From positions 62,001 to 126,000 of the IMG/VR virus record IMGVR_UViG_3300020391_000290: a stretch of 64,000 nucleotides of DNA. One strand, given 5' to 3'. A program made the translations under genes and the position numbers. Position 1 is the stretch's first letter; every line of letters starts with the position of its first letter. Positions 50,201-57,273 of this stretch are shown here, in pieces. The DNA is from a virus. A model generated the notes under the pieces. The model saw nothing but the letters and a program-made list of their open reading frames with translations, ran no database searches and had not been told where the DNA came from.

Positions 50201-51425
50201 TTGTTATAGACTTTTCAACTATTCTAGTTGATATTACTTCTGTTCTTGTTGTAGTGATAGGATTACTTATAGTTTCTGTAGTTTCTGTATTTTTTGTAAT
50301 AATTGCATCACCGATAACTTTTTTACTTTTGCCATTTTTAAAATTTATTGTTTTAGTAGGTATACTAGTTTGTACAGTAGTAATTGCGGTTATTGTTGTT
50401 GTTGTACTTTTATCTGTATAAGTTCTTGTAGTTGTAAATAATTTATCACCGTTGTTATTAAAAACACCATTATCTTCTACATCTATATAAGTTGTAGTCA
50501 CTACAGGATCATCTACAGTAATTACAGGATCTTCTTTATATGAAGTTACACTATAGGATATAGATTCGCTTTCTATAGAAGCAGAGGTAGTAGTTGTACT
50601 AATTACTTTATCTTCTGTTGCAATTGTAGTAGTGTATGTAGTATTGGGTGTTTTTGTTTCTGGACCATTTGCAATGTTTGTGCTTCCATCACTGTAAGTA
50701 TATACATATTGTGTATAAGTAGTGGTTGTTATTGTACTAGGAGTTTTACTTGTGTGTGTATATGTTCTTGTGACTGTGGTTGTAGTGGTCCCATCATCAT
50801 TTGCAGTTTCAGAAGTTGCATCAACATATGTAGTTGTTACTGTAGGTTGACCAATTACTGGATCACTATTAATAGTAATAGTATTTGTAGCAGTGCTTTT
50901 TAAAGTTTTTACACCTTTATCTTTTTTAAATTGTTCTACAGTTTTGCCACCTTTACCAATTGCTTCTGCATAATCAGCATCGTCTTTTAGTGCAATTGCT
51001 TTTATTTCTACAAAGTCTTCATTCGTATCATCATATTGTTTATTATCTACCATGTTTTGCCAAAAAGTCTCTTTACCATCATAGTAAAGTGCTTTGTAAC
51101 CTTTAAGCATAAACCATGCACGTTGTAAAGACATTTTTGTTCCATTAACGGTAACATTATATTTTGCTAATTCAGTTGTATCTATATTTTCATTTGCACT
51201 CACCCACTTAAATATAGATAAACTTTCTGTAGCATCAACTAATCCATCGCCAGCAATTTTTTGAATTGCACTTGCAAATCCATTACTAATTGCTGCGGTA
51301 TTAATACTGCCTAAGTCACTTATTTCTATTGGTTTAAAATTGGTGCCACCGCCACCACTGCCACCACCGCCACATGCGGATAGTGCAGATATTAAGGCTA
51401 TGCCTGTCAGTGCTTTTGTTTTCAT
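47220..51425 (-). CDS. Lipoprotein S8-family (subtilisin-like) autotransporter protease
   Basis: A 1401-residue protein. The N-terminus is a lipoprotein signal (basic MKTK, hydrophobic core, LSAC lipobox with Cys18), followed by a Gly-rich linker. Residues about 187-700 are a Thr-rich region with five related units (TYVD...TRTYT, spacing roughly 105-120). The subtilase domain holds Asp808 (IADTGAN), His839 (SHGTHVAG) and Ser1052 (GTSMAAP). About 1140-1401 is a beta-barrel-like translocator ending in VQLKF with a terminal Phe, the outer-membrane insertion signal. The architecture resembles Neisseria NalP. It has its own sigma70-like promoter and AGGAG site. It probably acts at the outer surface of the infected host. 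Confidence 0.85.
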   Translation of the reverse strand: MKTKALTGIALISALSACGGGGSGGGGTNFKPIEISDLGSINTAAISNGFASAIQKIAGDGLVDATESLSIFKWVSANENIDTTELAKYNVTVNGTKMSLQRAWFMLKGYKALYYDGKETFWQNMVDNKQYDDTNEDFVEIKAIALKDDADYAEAIGKGGKTVEQFKKDKGVKTLKSTATNTITINSDPVIGQPTVTTTYVDATSETANDDGTTTTTVTRTYTHTSKTPSTITTTTYTQYVYTYSDGSTNIANGPETKTPNTTYTTTIATEDKVISTTTTSASIESESISYSVTSYKEDPVITVDDPVVTTTYIDVEDNGVFNNNGDKLFTTTRTYTDKSTTTTITAITTVQTSIPTKTINFKNGKSKKVIGDAIITKNTETTETISNPITTTRTEVISTRIVEKSITNTVEEKITTKSEPVIGESITTSTFVDNTIETNLDDGRTKIVVTRTYTHTTKVPSTTSTTEYIKYTNTYNNGSVVIVNGPKTITYNTTYAETSTSENKIISTTYIEATIIDTTETFDISTSQDTTSIDSSPVVVTTYVDKEDEGVLQDNGDTLYTTIRTYTDTSTVTTKTTVTTTETSTKTTLIKYANGATKTIVDDPVVTVTPVTTSKDKVTSTTRTETLSTRLVEADPGQPTVISTRTFVDNLEYSHLDKTYGNETTTTKDIVTYSGSLKTTTRRVTKCIIEFHEHFDKRNTITRTKYSDNTTKDVIDSTEYFTRGKVNKGETCTDTDTIISVVDTDDGIIGDDHADMGTRTPGYNSNATTYEKNEYKYIANKQLSVSNFSTAYSRGWTGKDSLITIADTGANINHVDLDDNIKYTIDYTGTTIDNSSSHGTHVAGIAAGEKNNVGMHGAAFDAKIAVAKVSSGYQYSFGNARQAAAWGRDKGSVAINVSAEQNYDTGFRNSIVKKADGDYYSTHWYYGVNGYNGSVQEAGYWKTALGSEQVLVKAAGNAGWDYSAGMNQMAHATDSNGNLILDGQMIIVGNWDTNNNKLNSSSNKAGTVCATMKNNVCIDAKKVKDFYIMAGGTNVTSTAENGGYVTMTGTSMAAPVVTGSIAILHQMWPHMKGKHLVQLVLVTGNKNIAGYDDNIHGQGLLDMDKATRPVGATGIPTTGRTNGGVSNIVGGANVSGVSSKQIQALTSVMVLDSFERDFYIDLGNMAQSVDTRTVSVAEQMGAVNYYSTYMNADQNITFPKYAIDDNSNIEFGFGVSDGHYLGNSFSGTLGTTVDSSTFYANYNYNKGGFYAQAGLGYSNVKFDTSNSLLTTKNANVVSSTATVGYEVEPTDGHKLGFNISQPVTIEDASLNYNVPTSRTLGGDVNYEDKNLNFKSSKREIDFGTYYTFKIQKTGNTEIDNFTKKLGLTGHVNTFAEIRTGVSSIQKEIEKVVGMSVQLKF

Positions 51426-51460
51426 TTGTAACTCCTACCTTACAATTAAAATATACACTT

Positions 51461-51488
51461 ATAATAACACTGTCTGTAGTAGTGTCAA
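51461..51488 (-). promoter_or_regulatory. sigma70-type promoter of the autotransporter gene
   Basis: TTGACA (51488-51483), 16 bases, TATTAT (51466-51461), with TGT before the -10. It starts four bases after the stop of the small gene at 51492 and places transcription about 30 bases before the autotransporter ATG. Confidence 0.65.
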
Positions 51489-51491
51489 CCT

Positions 51492-51665
51492 TTATTTGTT
51501 AATTTTATCCCAAAAGCCATACTTTTCTAATAATATAGTATATTCTTCGTATGCTTTTTTTAAATCTGGATGTTTTTCGCGGAGTGCTTTTTCTTGTAGT
51601 TCTAATTTTACACTTTTTACTTGTTCGTACATGTTAGTTGTGCCCATGGTCCAATCATTAGTCAT
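51492..51665 (-). CDS. Small phage protein, 57 aa
   Basis: A 57-codon gene reading MTNDWTMGTTNMYEQVKSVK, then LELQEKALREKHPDLKKAY and EEYTILLEKYGFWDKINK. The C-terminal HPDLKKAYEEY...KYGFWDK matches the end of the upstream neighbour (NPKLKEAYTEF...KYQIWEK), so the two share a short helical motif. It overlaps the upstream gene by 8 bases. Function unknown. Confidence 0.65.
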   Translation of the reverse strand: MTNDWTMGTTNMYEQVKSVKLELQEKALREKHPDLKKAYEEYTILLEKYGFWDKINK

Positions 51666-51942
51666 GTAATTTTTCCCATATTTGATATTTCTTCTGTTCC
51701 TTTAGAAATTCTGTGTATGCCTCTTTAAGTTTAGGATTAGACAGTATTAATTTAAAGTCAGCTCTTACATCTTTAAATTCAAACCAATCTTCAGGACATT
51801 CAATATTAGTACCTGGTATCCATCCTTTAAGATTTCCACCAACTACCCATCTAGGAATTGTACTATCATCTCTATATCTTGCATAGGTGATTCCGTTCGC
51901 TGACTCATATATTAATGGTTTATCCTTGGTATTCGACTGCAC
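51658..51942 (-). CDS. Small phage protein with YARYRD/WFEFK motifs
   Basis: A 94-residue reading from GTG 51942; a shorter form from an ATA codon at 51912, ten bases after AAGGA, would give IYESANGITYARYRD as the N-terminus and overlap apt less. The protein has a small beta N-domain (SANGITYARYRDDSTIPRW; CPEDWFEFKDVR) and a C-terminal helix, PKLKEAYTEFLKEQKKYQIW, shared with the next gene. Similar YESPDGG-type proteins occur in T4-like phages. Function unknown. Confidence 0.6.
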   Translation of the reverse strand: MQSNTKDKPLIYESANGITYARYRDDSTIPRWVVGGNLKGWIPGTNIECPEDWFEFKDVRADFKLILSNPKLKEAYTEFLKEQKKYQIWEKLHD

Positions 51943-52444
51943 TATAAAAATTTATTCCTTGTTGTATAATTTTTTGACTTCCGCCTAAAAAACTTAAATC
52001 CATTGCACAGGCAATCGCTACTGGTGTAGCATGTAATTCATAAACCATATCAATTACCGCTTGTACAGTGCCGCCTGTTGCCATTAGATCATCCACGATT
52101 ACTACTCTATCACCTCTGTCTATACTATCTTTTTGTATTTCCATTGTAGCAGTACCGTATTCTAATTCAAATTTTCTTGTTAATAAACTACCAGGAAGTT
52201 TTCCGTGTTTACGGGCAAGGACTAAAGGGGTTCTTGTTCTGTGACATAACACACTTGCAAATATAAAACCTCGTGCATCTAATCCAATAATTTTATCTAC
52301 CGGCATATATTTAAGCATGTTTTGATATATTGAATTATTGGTTCTAGCAAATCCTTTTTGACTAGCACATAAACTTGCAGTGCATTTGAAATCAACACCC
52401 TGTTTAGGAAAGTCTTTATAACTCTTTATATACTCTTTTATCAT
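51920..52444 (-). CDS. apt: Adenine phosphoribosyltransferase
   Basis: A 174-residue type I PRTase. DFPKQGVDFKC is the Apt-specific N-terminal motif (DFPxxGI-like). DARGFIFASVLCHR binds the base, ARKHGKLPG is the flap, and VVIVDDLMATGGT is the PRPP site. It converts adenine and PRPP to AMP. The length is normal for bacterial Apt. It overlaps the gene upstream by 4 bases. It is likely a purine-salvage auxiliary gene in nucleotide supply. Confidence 0.88.
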   Translation of the reverse strand: MIKEYIKSYKDFPKQGVDFKCTASLCASQKGFARTNNSIYQNMLKYMPVDKIIGLDARGFIFASVLCHRTRTPLVLARKHGKLPGSLLTRKFELEYGTATMEIQKDSIDRGDRVVIVDDLMATGGTVQAVIDMVYELHATPVAIACAMDLSFLGGSQKIIQQGINFYSAVEYQG

Positions 52445-52629
52445 CTATTACCAAGAAACTTCTTAGCAGCTCTTATAGGATTACGAAGCCCTTCATATGT
52501 TTCGTTTATAAAATCAATATGCGAACCAAATTTTGTTAACAGTTCTTGTTGTTGTATTTCTATTTTATCTAGACGTAGTTTGATTATTTCAAGTTTGTCT
52601 AGTATAGTTTCTAAATCTTCTTCTTTCAT
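52441..52629 (-). CDS. Small coiled-coil protein
   Basis: A 62-residue protein. Residues 1-40 form a charged amphipathic helix (LETILDKLEIIKLRLDKIEI) with heptad spacing. The end is GLRNPIRAAKKFLGNR. It is probably an oligomeric coiled coil. It overlaps apt by 4 bases. No known function. Confidence 0.6.
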   Translation of the reverse strand: MKEEDLETILDKLEIIKLRLDKIEIQQQELLTKFGSHIDFINETYEGLRNPIRAAKKFLGNR

Positions 52630-52636
52630 TAATATC

Positions 52637-52816
52637 TCACTTAGGTCGTTTAGTCGAGATTACATGGCTAGTATAACTATCATGGTAATCGTCTCCATTT
52701 AATTGTCTAGTTTCTGTCTCAATTTTTAATAGCCCATCGGTTTGAACACGATAGGTTACTAATTCTTGTTTTACGATTCCGTCTATTGACTTATTTACTA
52801 ACTTAAATTGACTCAT
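52637..52816 (-). CDS. Small hypothetical protein (59 aa)
   Basis: A 59-codon frame that fills the gap downstream of the amidinotransferase gene and overlaps its end by 14 bases. It reads MSQFKLVNKSIDGIVKQEL, then VTYRVQTDGLLKIETETRQL and YHDSYTSHVISTKRPK. The alternating strands suggest a small beta domain. An AAGAGAATTAA stretch precedes the ATG. No homologue is recognised, but the fit to both flanking genes supports coding. Confidence 0.6.
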   Translation of the reverse strand: MSQFKLVNKSIDGIVKQELVTYRVQTDGLLKIETETRQLNGDDYHDSYTSHVISTKRPK

Positions 52817-53681
52817 TTAATTCTCTTTTCAAATCTAAAGTAACACAATGATGTCCGCCACCAAGTGTCCTGCTATGTTTAAATGGAATAGTATGACATA
52901 CTACGCCATATTTTTCTAATGCTTCTTCAAGTTTAGGACAATCATCAATGACTGCAAGTTTTGGATTAATCATTAGAAAATTTAAAAGTATGTAGTTACT
53001 AGCGAACGCTTCCCCAACAAAACTTTTTTCTTTCAAATCTTCTTTTCCTAACCAGATAATGTCCCAATTTTTAAAACACTTAGGAAGTGTCTTTGAAGAT
53101 ACTCTATCCTTATTCACCAATACAAGACCATTTCTTATAGGAACAAATGTACTATCTATATGTATACCACTGTAAGTTTCAGTAGTTTCTACAATATGAT
53201 TAGGAAAATGTCTCTGTAACCATTTTGCACCTTCAGCATTTCCGCTTGGGCTTATTAAGTATAATAAAGTATTATTTAATCTACAAACATTGGCTGCATC
53301 AAAAAATATTCCTTTGTCCCTAGGTACCTGTATTGTATCATTTTGTGTAGCTATAGGTAAGTAATTTATTTCATCGTTTCTGCATTGGTATTGCATGTTA
53401 CAATCTATGACAGTATCTCCTATAATTAGTACCCTATCACGAGGACAATAATTATACATTTCGAAAGGAGTAAAATTATGCCTTATTGGTCTATGTACTT
53501 CAACTCCTTCTTGTTCTAGTATTGTTACAAACTTTTTTAAGTCTGCATCAGCCTGTGCAGTAACAATACTAGGATAAGGCCCAGGTTTACTAAAATGACA
53601 ACCTTCTGGTTTATTTGCACCCCAAGCCAAACCAACTATTATACTTTTTAGTTGATCCCATTCATTCGTTGTGTAGATCAT
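52803..53681 (-). CDS. Amidinotransferase / arginine deiminase-family protein
   Basis: A 292-residue guanidino-group-modifying enzyme (pentein fold). Expected motifs appear in order: EWDQLKSIIVGLAWG at the N-terminus, IFFDAANVCR (metal/substrate Asp), GIHIDSTFVPI (catalytic His and Asp) and GGGHHCVTLDL near the C-terminus with the nucleophilic Cys. The family includes glycine and inosamine amidinotransferases. It overlaps the folE stop by one base, so the two are translationally coupled. Whether it acts on a pterin/deazaguanine-related compound, an amino sugar or polyamine is open. Confidence 0.8.
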   Translation of the reverse strand: MIYTTNEWDQLKSIIVGLAWGANKPEGCHFSKPGPYPSIVTAQADADLKKFVTILEQEGVEVHRPIRHNFTPFEMYNYCPRDRVLIIGDTVIDCNMQYQCRNDEINYLPIATQNDTIQVPRDKGIFFDAANVCRLNNTLLYLISPSGNAEGAKWLQRHFPNHIVETTETYSGIHIDSTFVPIRNGLVLVNKDRVSSKTLPKCFKNWDIIWLGKEDLKEKSFVGEAFASNYILLNFLMINPKLAVIDDCPKLEEALEKYGVVCHTIPFKHSRTLGGGHHCVTLDLKRELNESI

Positions 53682-54364
53682 TAACAGGCAAATTCTTGTT
53701 GCAGTTTTATATTATCCATAAATTCTTTTTTAGTACCCATGTCTTCATTAAATGCACCACGTAGTACGGTTGTTTGTGTTAAACTACTGTGAGCACCTAT
53801 ACCCCTATTTTCACAACAACCATGTGTTGCTTGTAAATAGACGCCAACATTTGCACTGCCTGTTGCTTTTTGTATTTCATTTGCAATTACATTGTTTAGT
53901 TCTTCTTGTAGTGTGCCACGTCTTGCACACCATTGTGCAATTCTTGTATACTTACTTAATCCAATTAAATTATCCGCCGCGATTATTCCTATATATGCAA
54001 CTCCTGCTACTGGCTGATGATGGTGCGAACACATACTTTTTATTTCGCTTCTCACAACTAACATGCCTTCATATCTATCTATACTGTTATTAGGAAATGC
54101 AGTAGCATTAGGCATAGGATTATACCTACCATTCATTAGTTCATTTATATACATTTTTGCTAGCCGTCTACCAGTATCCATACTATTAGGATCATTAAAT
54201 CTATCAATTACTAGTCCATCTAATACAGATTCAAACTTAGGGGTCAATTCGTCAATTAATGCTTCTTTATCACCTTCTTGTAATACTTGACTTATATTAT
54301 CTCCTGCCCAGTATCTTATCCCTGCGTCTTTTAATCTTGTAATTATTTCTTTACTTTTGCTCAT
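53681..54364 (-). CDS. folE: GTP cyclohydrolase I
   Basis: A 227-residue FolE from ATG 54364, which has GGAG at six bases; an in-frame upstream ATG is less likely. SMCSHHHQPVAGVAYIG holds the zinc Cys and the catalytic His residues. LSKYTRIAQWCARRGTLQEEL is the family signature (split over about 140-160), and GVYLQATHGCCENRG holds the second zinc Cys. It converts GTP to dihydroneopterin triphosphate. This is the first step toward 7-deazaguanine via QueD and QueE, and also serves folate. Confidence 0.92.
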   Translation of the reverse strand: MSKSKEIITRLKDAGIRYWAGDNISQVLQEGDKEALIDELTPKFESVLDGLVIDRFNDPNSMDTGRRLAKMYINELMNGRYNPMPNATAFPNNSIDRYEGMLVVRSEIKSMCSHHHQPVAGVAYIGIIAADNLIGLSKYTRIAQWCARRGTLQEELNNVIANEIQKATGSANVGVYLQATHGCCENRGIGAHSSLTQTTVLRGAFNEDMGTKKEFMDNIKLQQEFAC

Positions 54365-54395
54365 TTTATACTCCGAGTTATAGTGGCGTGTCACT

Positions 54396-54638
54396 TTATA
54401 ATTTTTTTAGTCTGTTTAACTGTTTCATTTCCATTAACAATTTTCTATCTACACATTTGAATGAGAGTCTTATTGCATTAGGTCTCATCTCTGTCATTTG
54501 GTTTATAAATGGTTGTGGATTGTTTTGGTATACTGCTTGGCAAGATATTTTATTATTATATATTTTTTTATATACATATATCTCAGGATCAATACCTGCT
54601 ATTGTACTCATATATACCATGCTAATTATAAACCACAT
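54396..54638 (-). CDS. Small secreted or membrane-exposed protein
   Basis: An 80-residue protein. The N-terminus is hydrophobic (MWFIISMVYMSTIAGID) and looks like a signal peptide or anchor. The remainder has two Cys (KISCQAVYQ and SFKCVDRK) spaced like a disulfide pair and a charged C-terminus. Small 'signal plus two-Cys' proteins of this kind are frequent in marine phages. It lies upstream of folE. Function unknown; possibly periplasmic. Confidence 0.6.
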   Translation of the reverse strand: MWFIISMVYMSTIAGIDPEIYVYKKIYNNKISCQAVYQNNPQPFINQMTEMRPNAIRLSFKCVDRKLLMEMKQLNRLKKL

Positions 54639-54662
54639 ATGTAAACCTTTATTTGTATTATA

Positions 54663-55274
54663 CTAGTATTTAGGTGATTGGTCAATATTTAATTTACTAC
54701 AATCGGGATAATTTACAAGTTGTGTATCTTTAGGTCTTAAAATTTGTTTGTTAAGCATTTCGATTCCTTTTTGTGCGTCTTCTAATCTCATATTATAATG
54801 AAAACCTAATTCGAACGTAGTTTGATTTTGCCATGGCACAATAGATAAATCTCTCCCATCATACGCCATACGTTTAATTCTTTCATATATATACTTGCTA
54901 CCTGTAAGTACTGCACCACCATGGCCAATTTCCAAACGTTTTGTATGTCCAAAACTTAAACATTGTATTTGTCCGGGTTTAAACATTCCTTTATCAAATG
55001 CTCTTGCACTATCCCATATATTTGTAGGATTTATACGATATTCATATTCCCATTTTTCATTATTATATTCTAATTTATATCCTAATTTTGGAAATAACAT
55101 TGGTACACTTAAATATGTATGTTTTGGTATATTATATAAATCATAAGGCATCCTATATCTTAAGCATAATTCAATAGCATGAGTACAACTATCTGTTAAA
55201 ACAACATAAGGAGCACCTGTATAGTCACTTATGGATTTTTCGAATTTTTCTAATATACTATAATTTAGCGACAT
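54663..55274 (-). CDS. Short DegT/DnrJ-type aminotransferase-like protein
   Basis: A 203-residue protein with the large-domain motifs of sugar aminotransferases: VVLTDSCTHAIELCLRY near residue 25, and SFGHTKRLEIGHGGAVLTG near residue 107 with the PLP Lys. It ends after the large domain, about 130-150 residues short of family length. No continuing frame with the small domain is seen downstream or upstream, so it is either a natural short form or C-terminally truncated. It sits with other sugar-related genes (UDP-sugar dehydrogenase, glycosyltransferase). Confidence 0.65.
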   Translation of the reverse strand: MSLNYSILEKFEKSISDYTGAPYVVLTDSCTHAIELCLRYRMPYDLYNIPKHTYLSVPMLFPKLGYKLEYNNEKWEYEYRINPTNIWDSARAFDKGMFKPGQIQCLSFGHTKRLEIGHGGAVLTGSKYIYERIKRMAYDGRDLSIVPWQNQTTFELGFHYNMRLEDAQKGIEMLNKQILRPKDTQLVNYPDCSKLNIDQSPKY

Positions 55275-55515
55275 GCTTATCTAAGTTTGATAGTCTAATG
55301 TTACATTCCTCTTCACTCAAAAAGTCTGTAATTTCTATACCGGGATTAATTTTATCTAGATTTACGAATACATTATTATCTTGTATAGTTATTGCATAGT
55401 TTACAGTTGGTTCCTTTCTAAGACTTACTGTAAGTTTATATGGACCAATATCTTTTTTTGCACGATAAACTTCCATAATTGGATCTCTTATAAAATTTAA
55501 ATCTTGTACTTTCAT
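55258..55515 (-). CDS. Hypothetical protein
   Basis: An 85-residue protein with KVQDLNFIRDPIMEVYRAKKD, a beta segment YAITIQDNNVFVNLDKI and FLSEEECNIRLSNLDKHVAK at the end. It overlaps the DegT-like gene by 17 bases and the oxygenase gene by 4. Nothing is recognised; it may be a small partner protein. Confidence 0.6.
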   Translation of the reverse strand: MKVQDLNFIRDPIMEVYRAKKDIGPYKLTVSLRKEPTVNYAITIQDNNVFVNLDKINPGIEITDFLSEEECNIRLSNLDKHVAKL

Positions 55516-56075
55516 TTGTGTCCTGTAATTTGCAATGTGTATCTATCTTTAAGTCCAATATTTGCTGCCATGTGCGGAGTACTGCCTGACCAAAATATAT
55601 AGTCGCCCTTTTTGTAATTTGTAATACTGTTACCATCTATTTCAAAAAAATGTCCTGGTTGCCAGTTATCTAAAAATATAATTGCTCTAACACAATTTTT
55701 AAGACTACATTTAAAAAGTGATCTATATTTTTTAAAAGTATCTTTGTGTGTAGGCAATATTACACCAGTAGGCATTTTATAATAACTAACTCCAATATGT
55801 TTTGCCTTAAAAGTCTTTGCAAACCATTCAATAAAACTGTTAGTATATTTAGGTTGATCTGCATTCATATCACATAATAAGCCTGTAAAGTGTTCATGCG
55901 TGTAACCTTGTGTTTGCCACTTTTTTAAATCTTTAATATTATTAAAAGGTTGTCTAGTATATTCTAGTTTAGTATAACTTACTTTACTCCAGAACGGATT
56001 TACAAATCCTCTATGCCAGTTAGGATGTTGTTGAGTAGTTACACTACTTAGAAATTTATTTACGTGTGTTGCCAT
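55512..56075 (-). CDS. 2OG-oxygenase-like protein (Asp/Asn hydroxylase type)
   Basis: A 187-residue protein. VILPTHKDTFKKYRS holds an HxD motif near residue 110. AIIFLDNWQPGHFFEIDG follows in the position of the core strands. FWSGSTPHMAANIGLKDRYTLQITG (split near 160-185) contains the distal His and an Arg. This is the layout of aspartyl/asparaginyl-hydroxylase-like or phage 2OG oxygenases. It is the fourth oxygenase of the window, in a sugar-metabolism context. Substrate unknown. Confidence 0.6.
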   Translation of the reverse strand: MATHVNKFLSSVTTQQHPNWHRGFVNPFWSKVSYTKLEYTRQPFNNIKDLKKWQTQGYTHEHFTGLLCDMNADQPKYTNSFIEWFAKTFKAKHIGVSYYKMPTGVILPTHKDTFKKYRSLFKCSLKNCVRAIIFLDNWQPGHFFEIDGNSITNYKKGDYIFWSGSTPHMAANIGLKDRYTLQITGHK

Positions 56076-57273
56076 AATGTATTACTTTGTACCTTGTATC
56101 ATTAAATTTTCTCCATGGATCTATAACAATACTTCCTTCTTCTAGATAACAGTATAATTCTTGTTCATGCTCTTTATCAGTGTAGTTATATGTAATACTA
56201 GCATTATGTGCTAGTAACACTACTGCTTTGAAAGGGCCTGTTTGAGGATTAGTATTAGGGTCTACCATAATTGGATGAAAGCCTAATTTTTTACAGTAAT
56301 GAGAAACTAAAACACTATACGATCCGTCCAAGTAAGGAACACCTGGTTTGTATGCTTCTCCATGTATTAGTATAGGCAATTCGCTTTCTTTTGCATATTT
56401 TACTAAAAACTTTGCCATGTTTTCTGCTTGTATTTCTCGTGCATTCATTATTGCATCGAAAATATCGTACCCTAAATTTAGTTCTTGTGCCATAAAACGT
56501 AATGCAATATTATCTCTAGGATGGCATGCCCCGCCATCGCCCATTCCGGCAGTCATATATTGTGGACCCATTATACGTTTTGTACTGTTTGCAAGTGCAT
56601 TTGTAACTATATCAACGTTAATGTTTCCTTGTTTCATTGCGACATCTTGTATCATATTTGCTAATCCAATTTTAGTGCTTATAAATGTATTATAAAAAAC
56701 TTTTATACATTCGCACTCGTCCCAAGTTCCTATTTCATAACGTGGATTGTTTTCCATTACAGTTTCATAAAAGTCAACAAGTTCTTTTGCATCGCCTGTT
56801 TTAGTACCATCTTCTGTTCCTATCATAACCATTTCAGGGTTAACCATATCCCAACCTACACTACCCATTGCAATAAGGTATGGATTGTAAACAAATCTGG
56901 TATTTGTGCATAGTGGTTCTAGTATACGTCTTACTGTTCCGGGTATTACGGTTGATATTAAGCATAACAGTTGGCTATTGTCCATGTGTTTATTTGTTTC
57001 TGTTAATACTTGCGTTACTATATCATAACTAAAGTCTTTAGGCGCTAAATGTGCAGTAGGTAGTCTTCCATCATATTCTTCTTTATGAGGAGTTGGTACT
57101 GCAACAAATACTATTTGTGCATTTTCCACTGTTTCTTTTATAGTAGATTTGATATTAACAATATCACTTTCTACTTCTGCTATATCGTATCCTGTTACGT
57201 TGTGTCCTTTTTTGGCTATTTCTTCAGCACATGGCATTCCTAGTTTGCCACAACCAATAAATGCTATATTCAT
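56056..57273 (-). CDS. UDP-glucose/GDP-mannose dehydrogenase-family protein
   Basis: A 405-residue protein. The NAD site is FIGCGKLGMPCAEEIAKKG (residues 5-23). FVAVPTPHKEEYDG and STVIPGTVRRI are family motifs. The active-site Cys is in GDGGACHPRDNIAL near residue 250, matching GxGGxCxPKD. It would oxidise the C6 alcohol of a sugar nucleotide to a uronic acid in two steps. It abuts the glycosyltransferase gene upstream and overlaps the oxygenase downstream by 20 bases. Confidence 0.8.
   Translation of the reverse strand: MNIAFIGCGKLGMPCAEEIAKKGHNVTGYDIAEVESDIVNIKSTIKETVENAQIVFVAVPTPHKEEYDGRLPTAHLAPKDFSYDIVTQVLTETNKHMDNSQLLCLISTVIPGTVRRILEPLCTNTRFVYNPYLIAMGSVGWDMVNPEMVMIGTEDGTKTGDAKELVDFYETVMENNPRYEIGTWDECECIKVFYNTFISTKIGLANMIQDVAMKQGNINVDIVTNALANSTKRIMGPQYMTAGMGDGGACHPRDNIALRFMAQELNLGYDIFDAIMNAREIQAENMAKFLVKYAKESELPILIHGEAYKPGVPYLDGSYSVLVSHYCKKLGFHPIMVDPNTNPQTGPFKAVVLLAHNASITYNYTDKEHEQELYCYLEEGSIVIDPWRKFNDTRYKVIHYGNTRK

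Noticed and set aside
49054-50421. Several antisense frames over the autotransporter stalk
   Set aside because: Runs of ACT/ACA codons read as Val/Ser/Cys on the other strand without stops; no start signals or domain.
49320-50870. Repeats considered as a CRISPR or DNA tandem array
   Set aside because: The periodicity is in the protein and imperfect in DNA, with no constant repeat-spacer structure.
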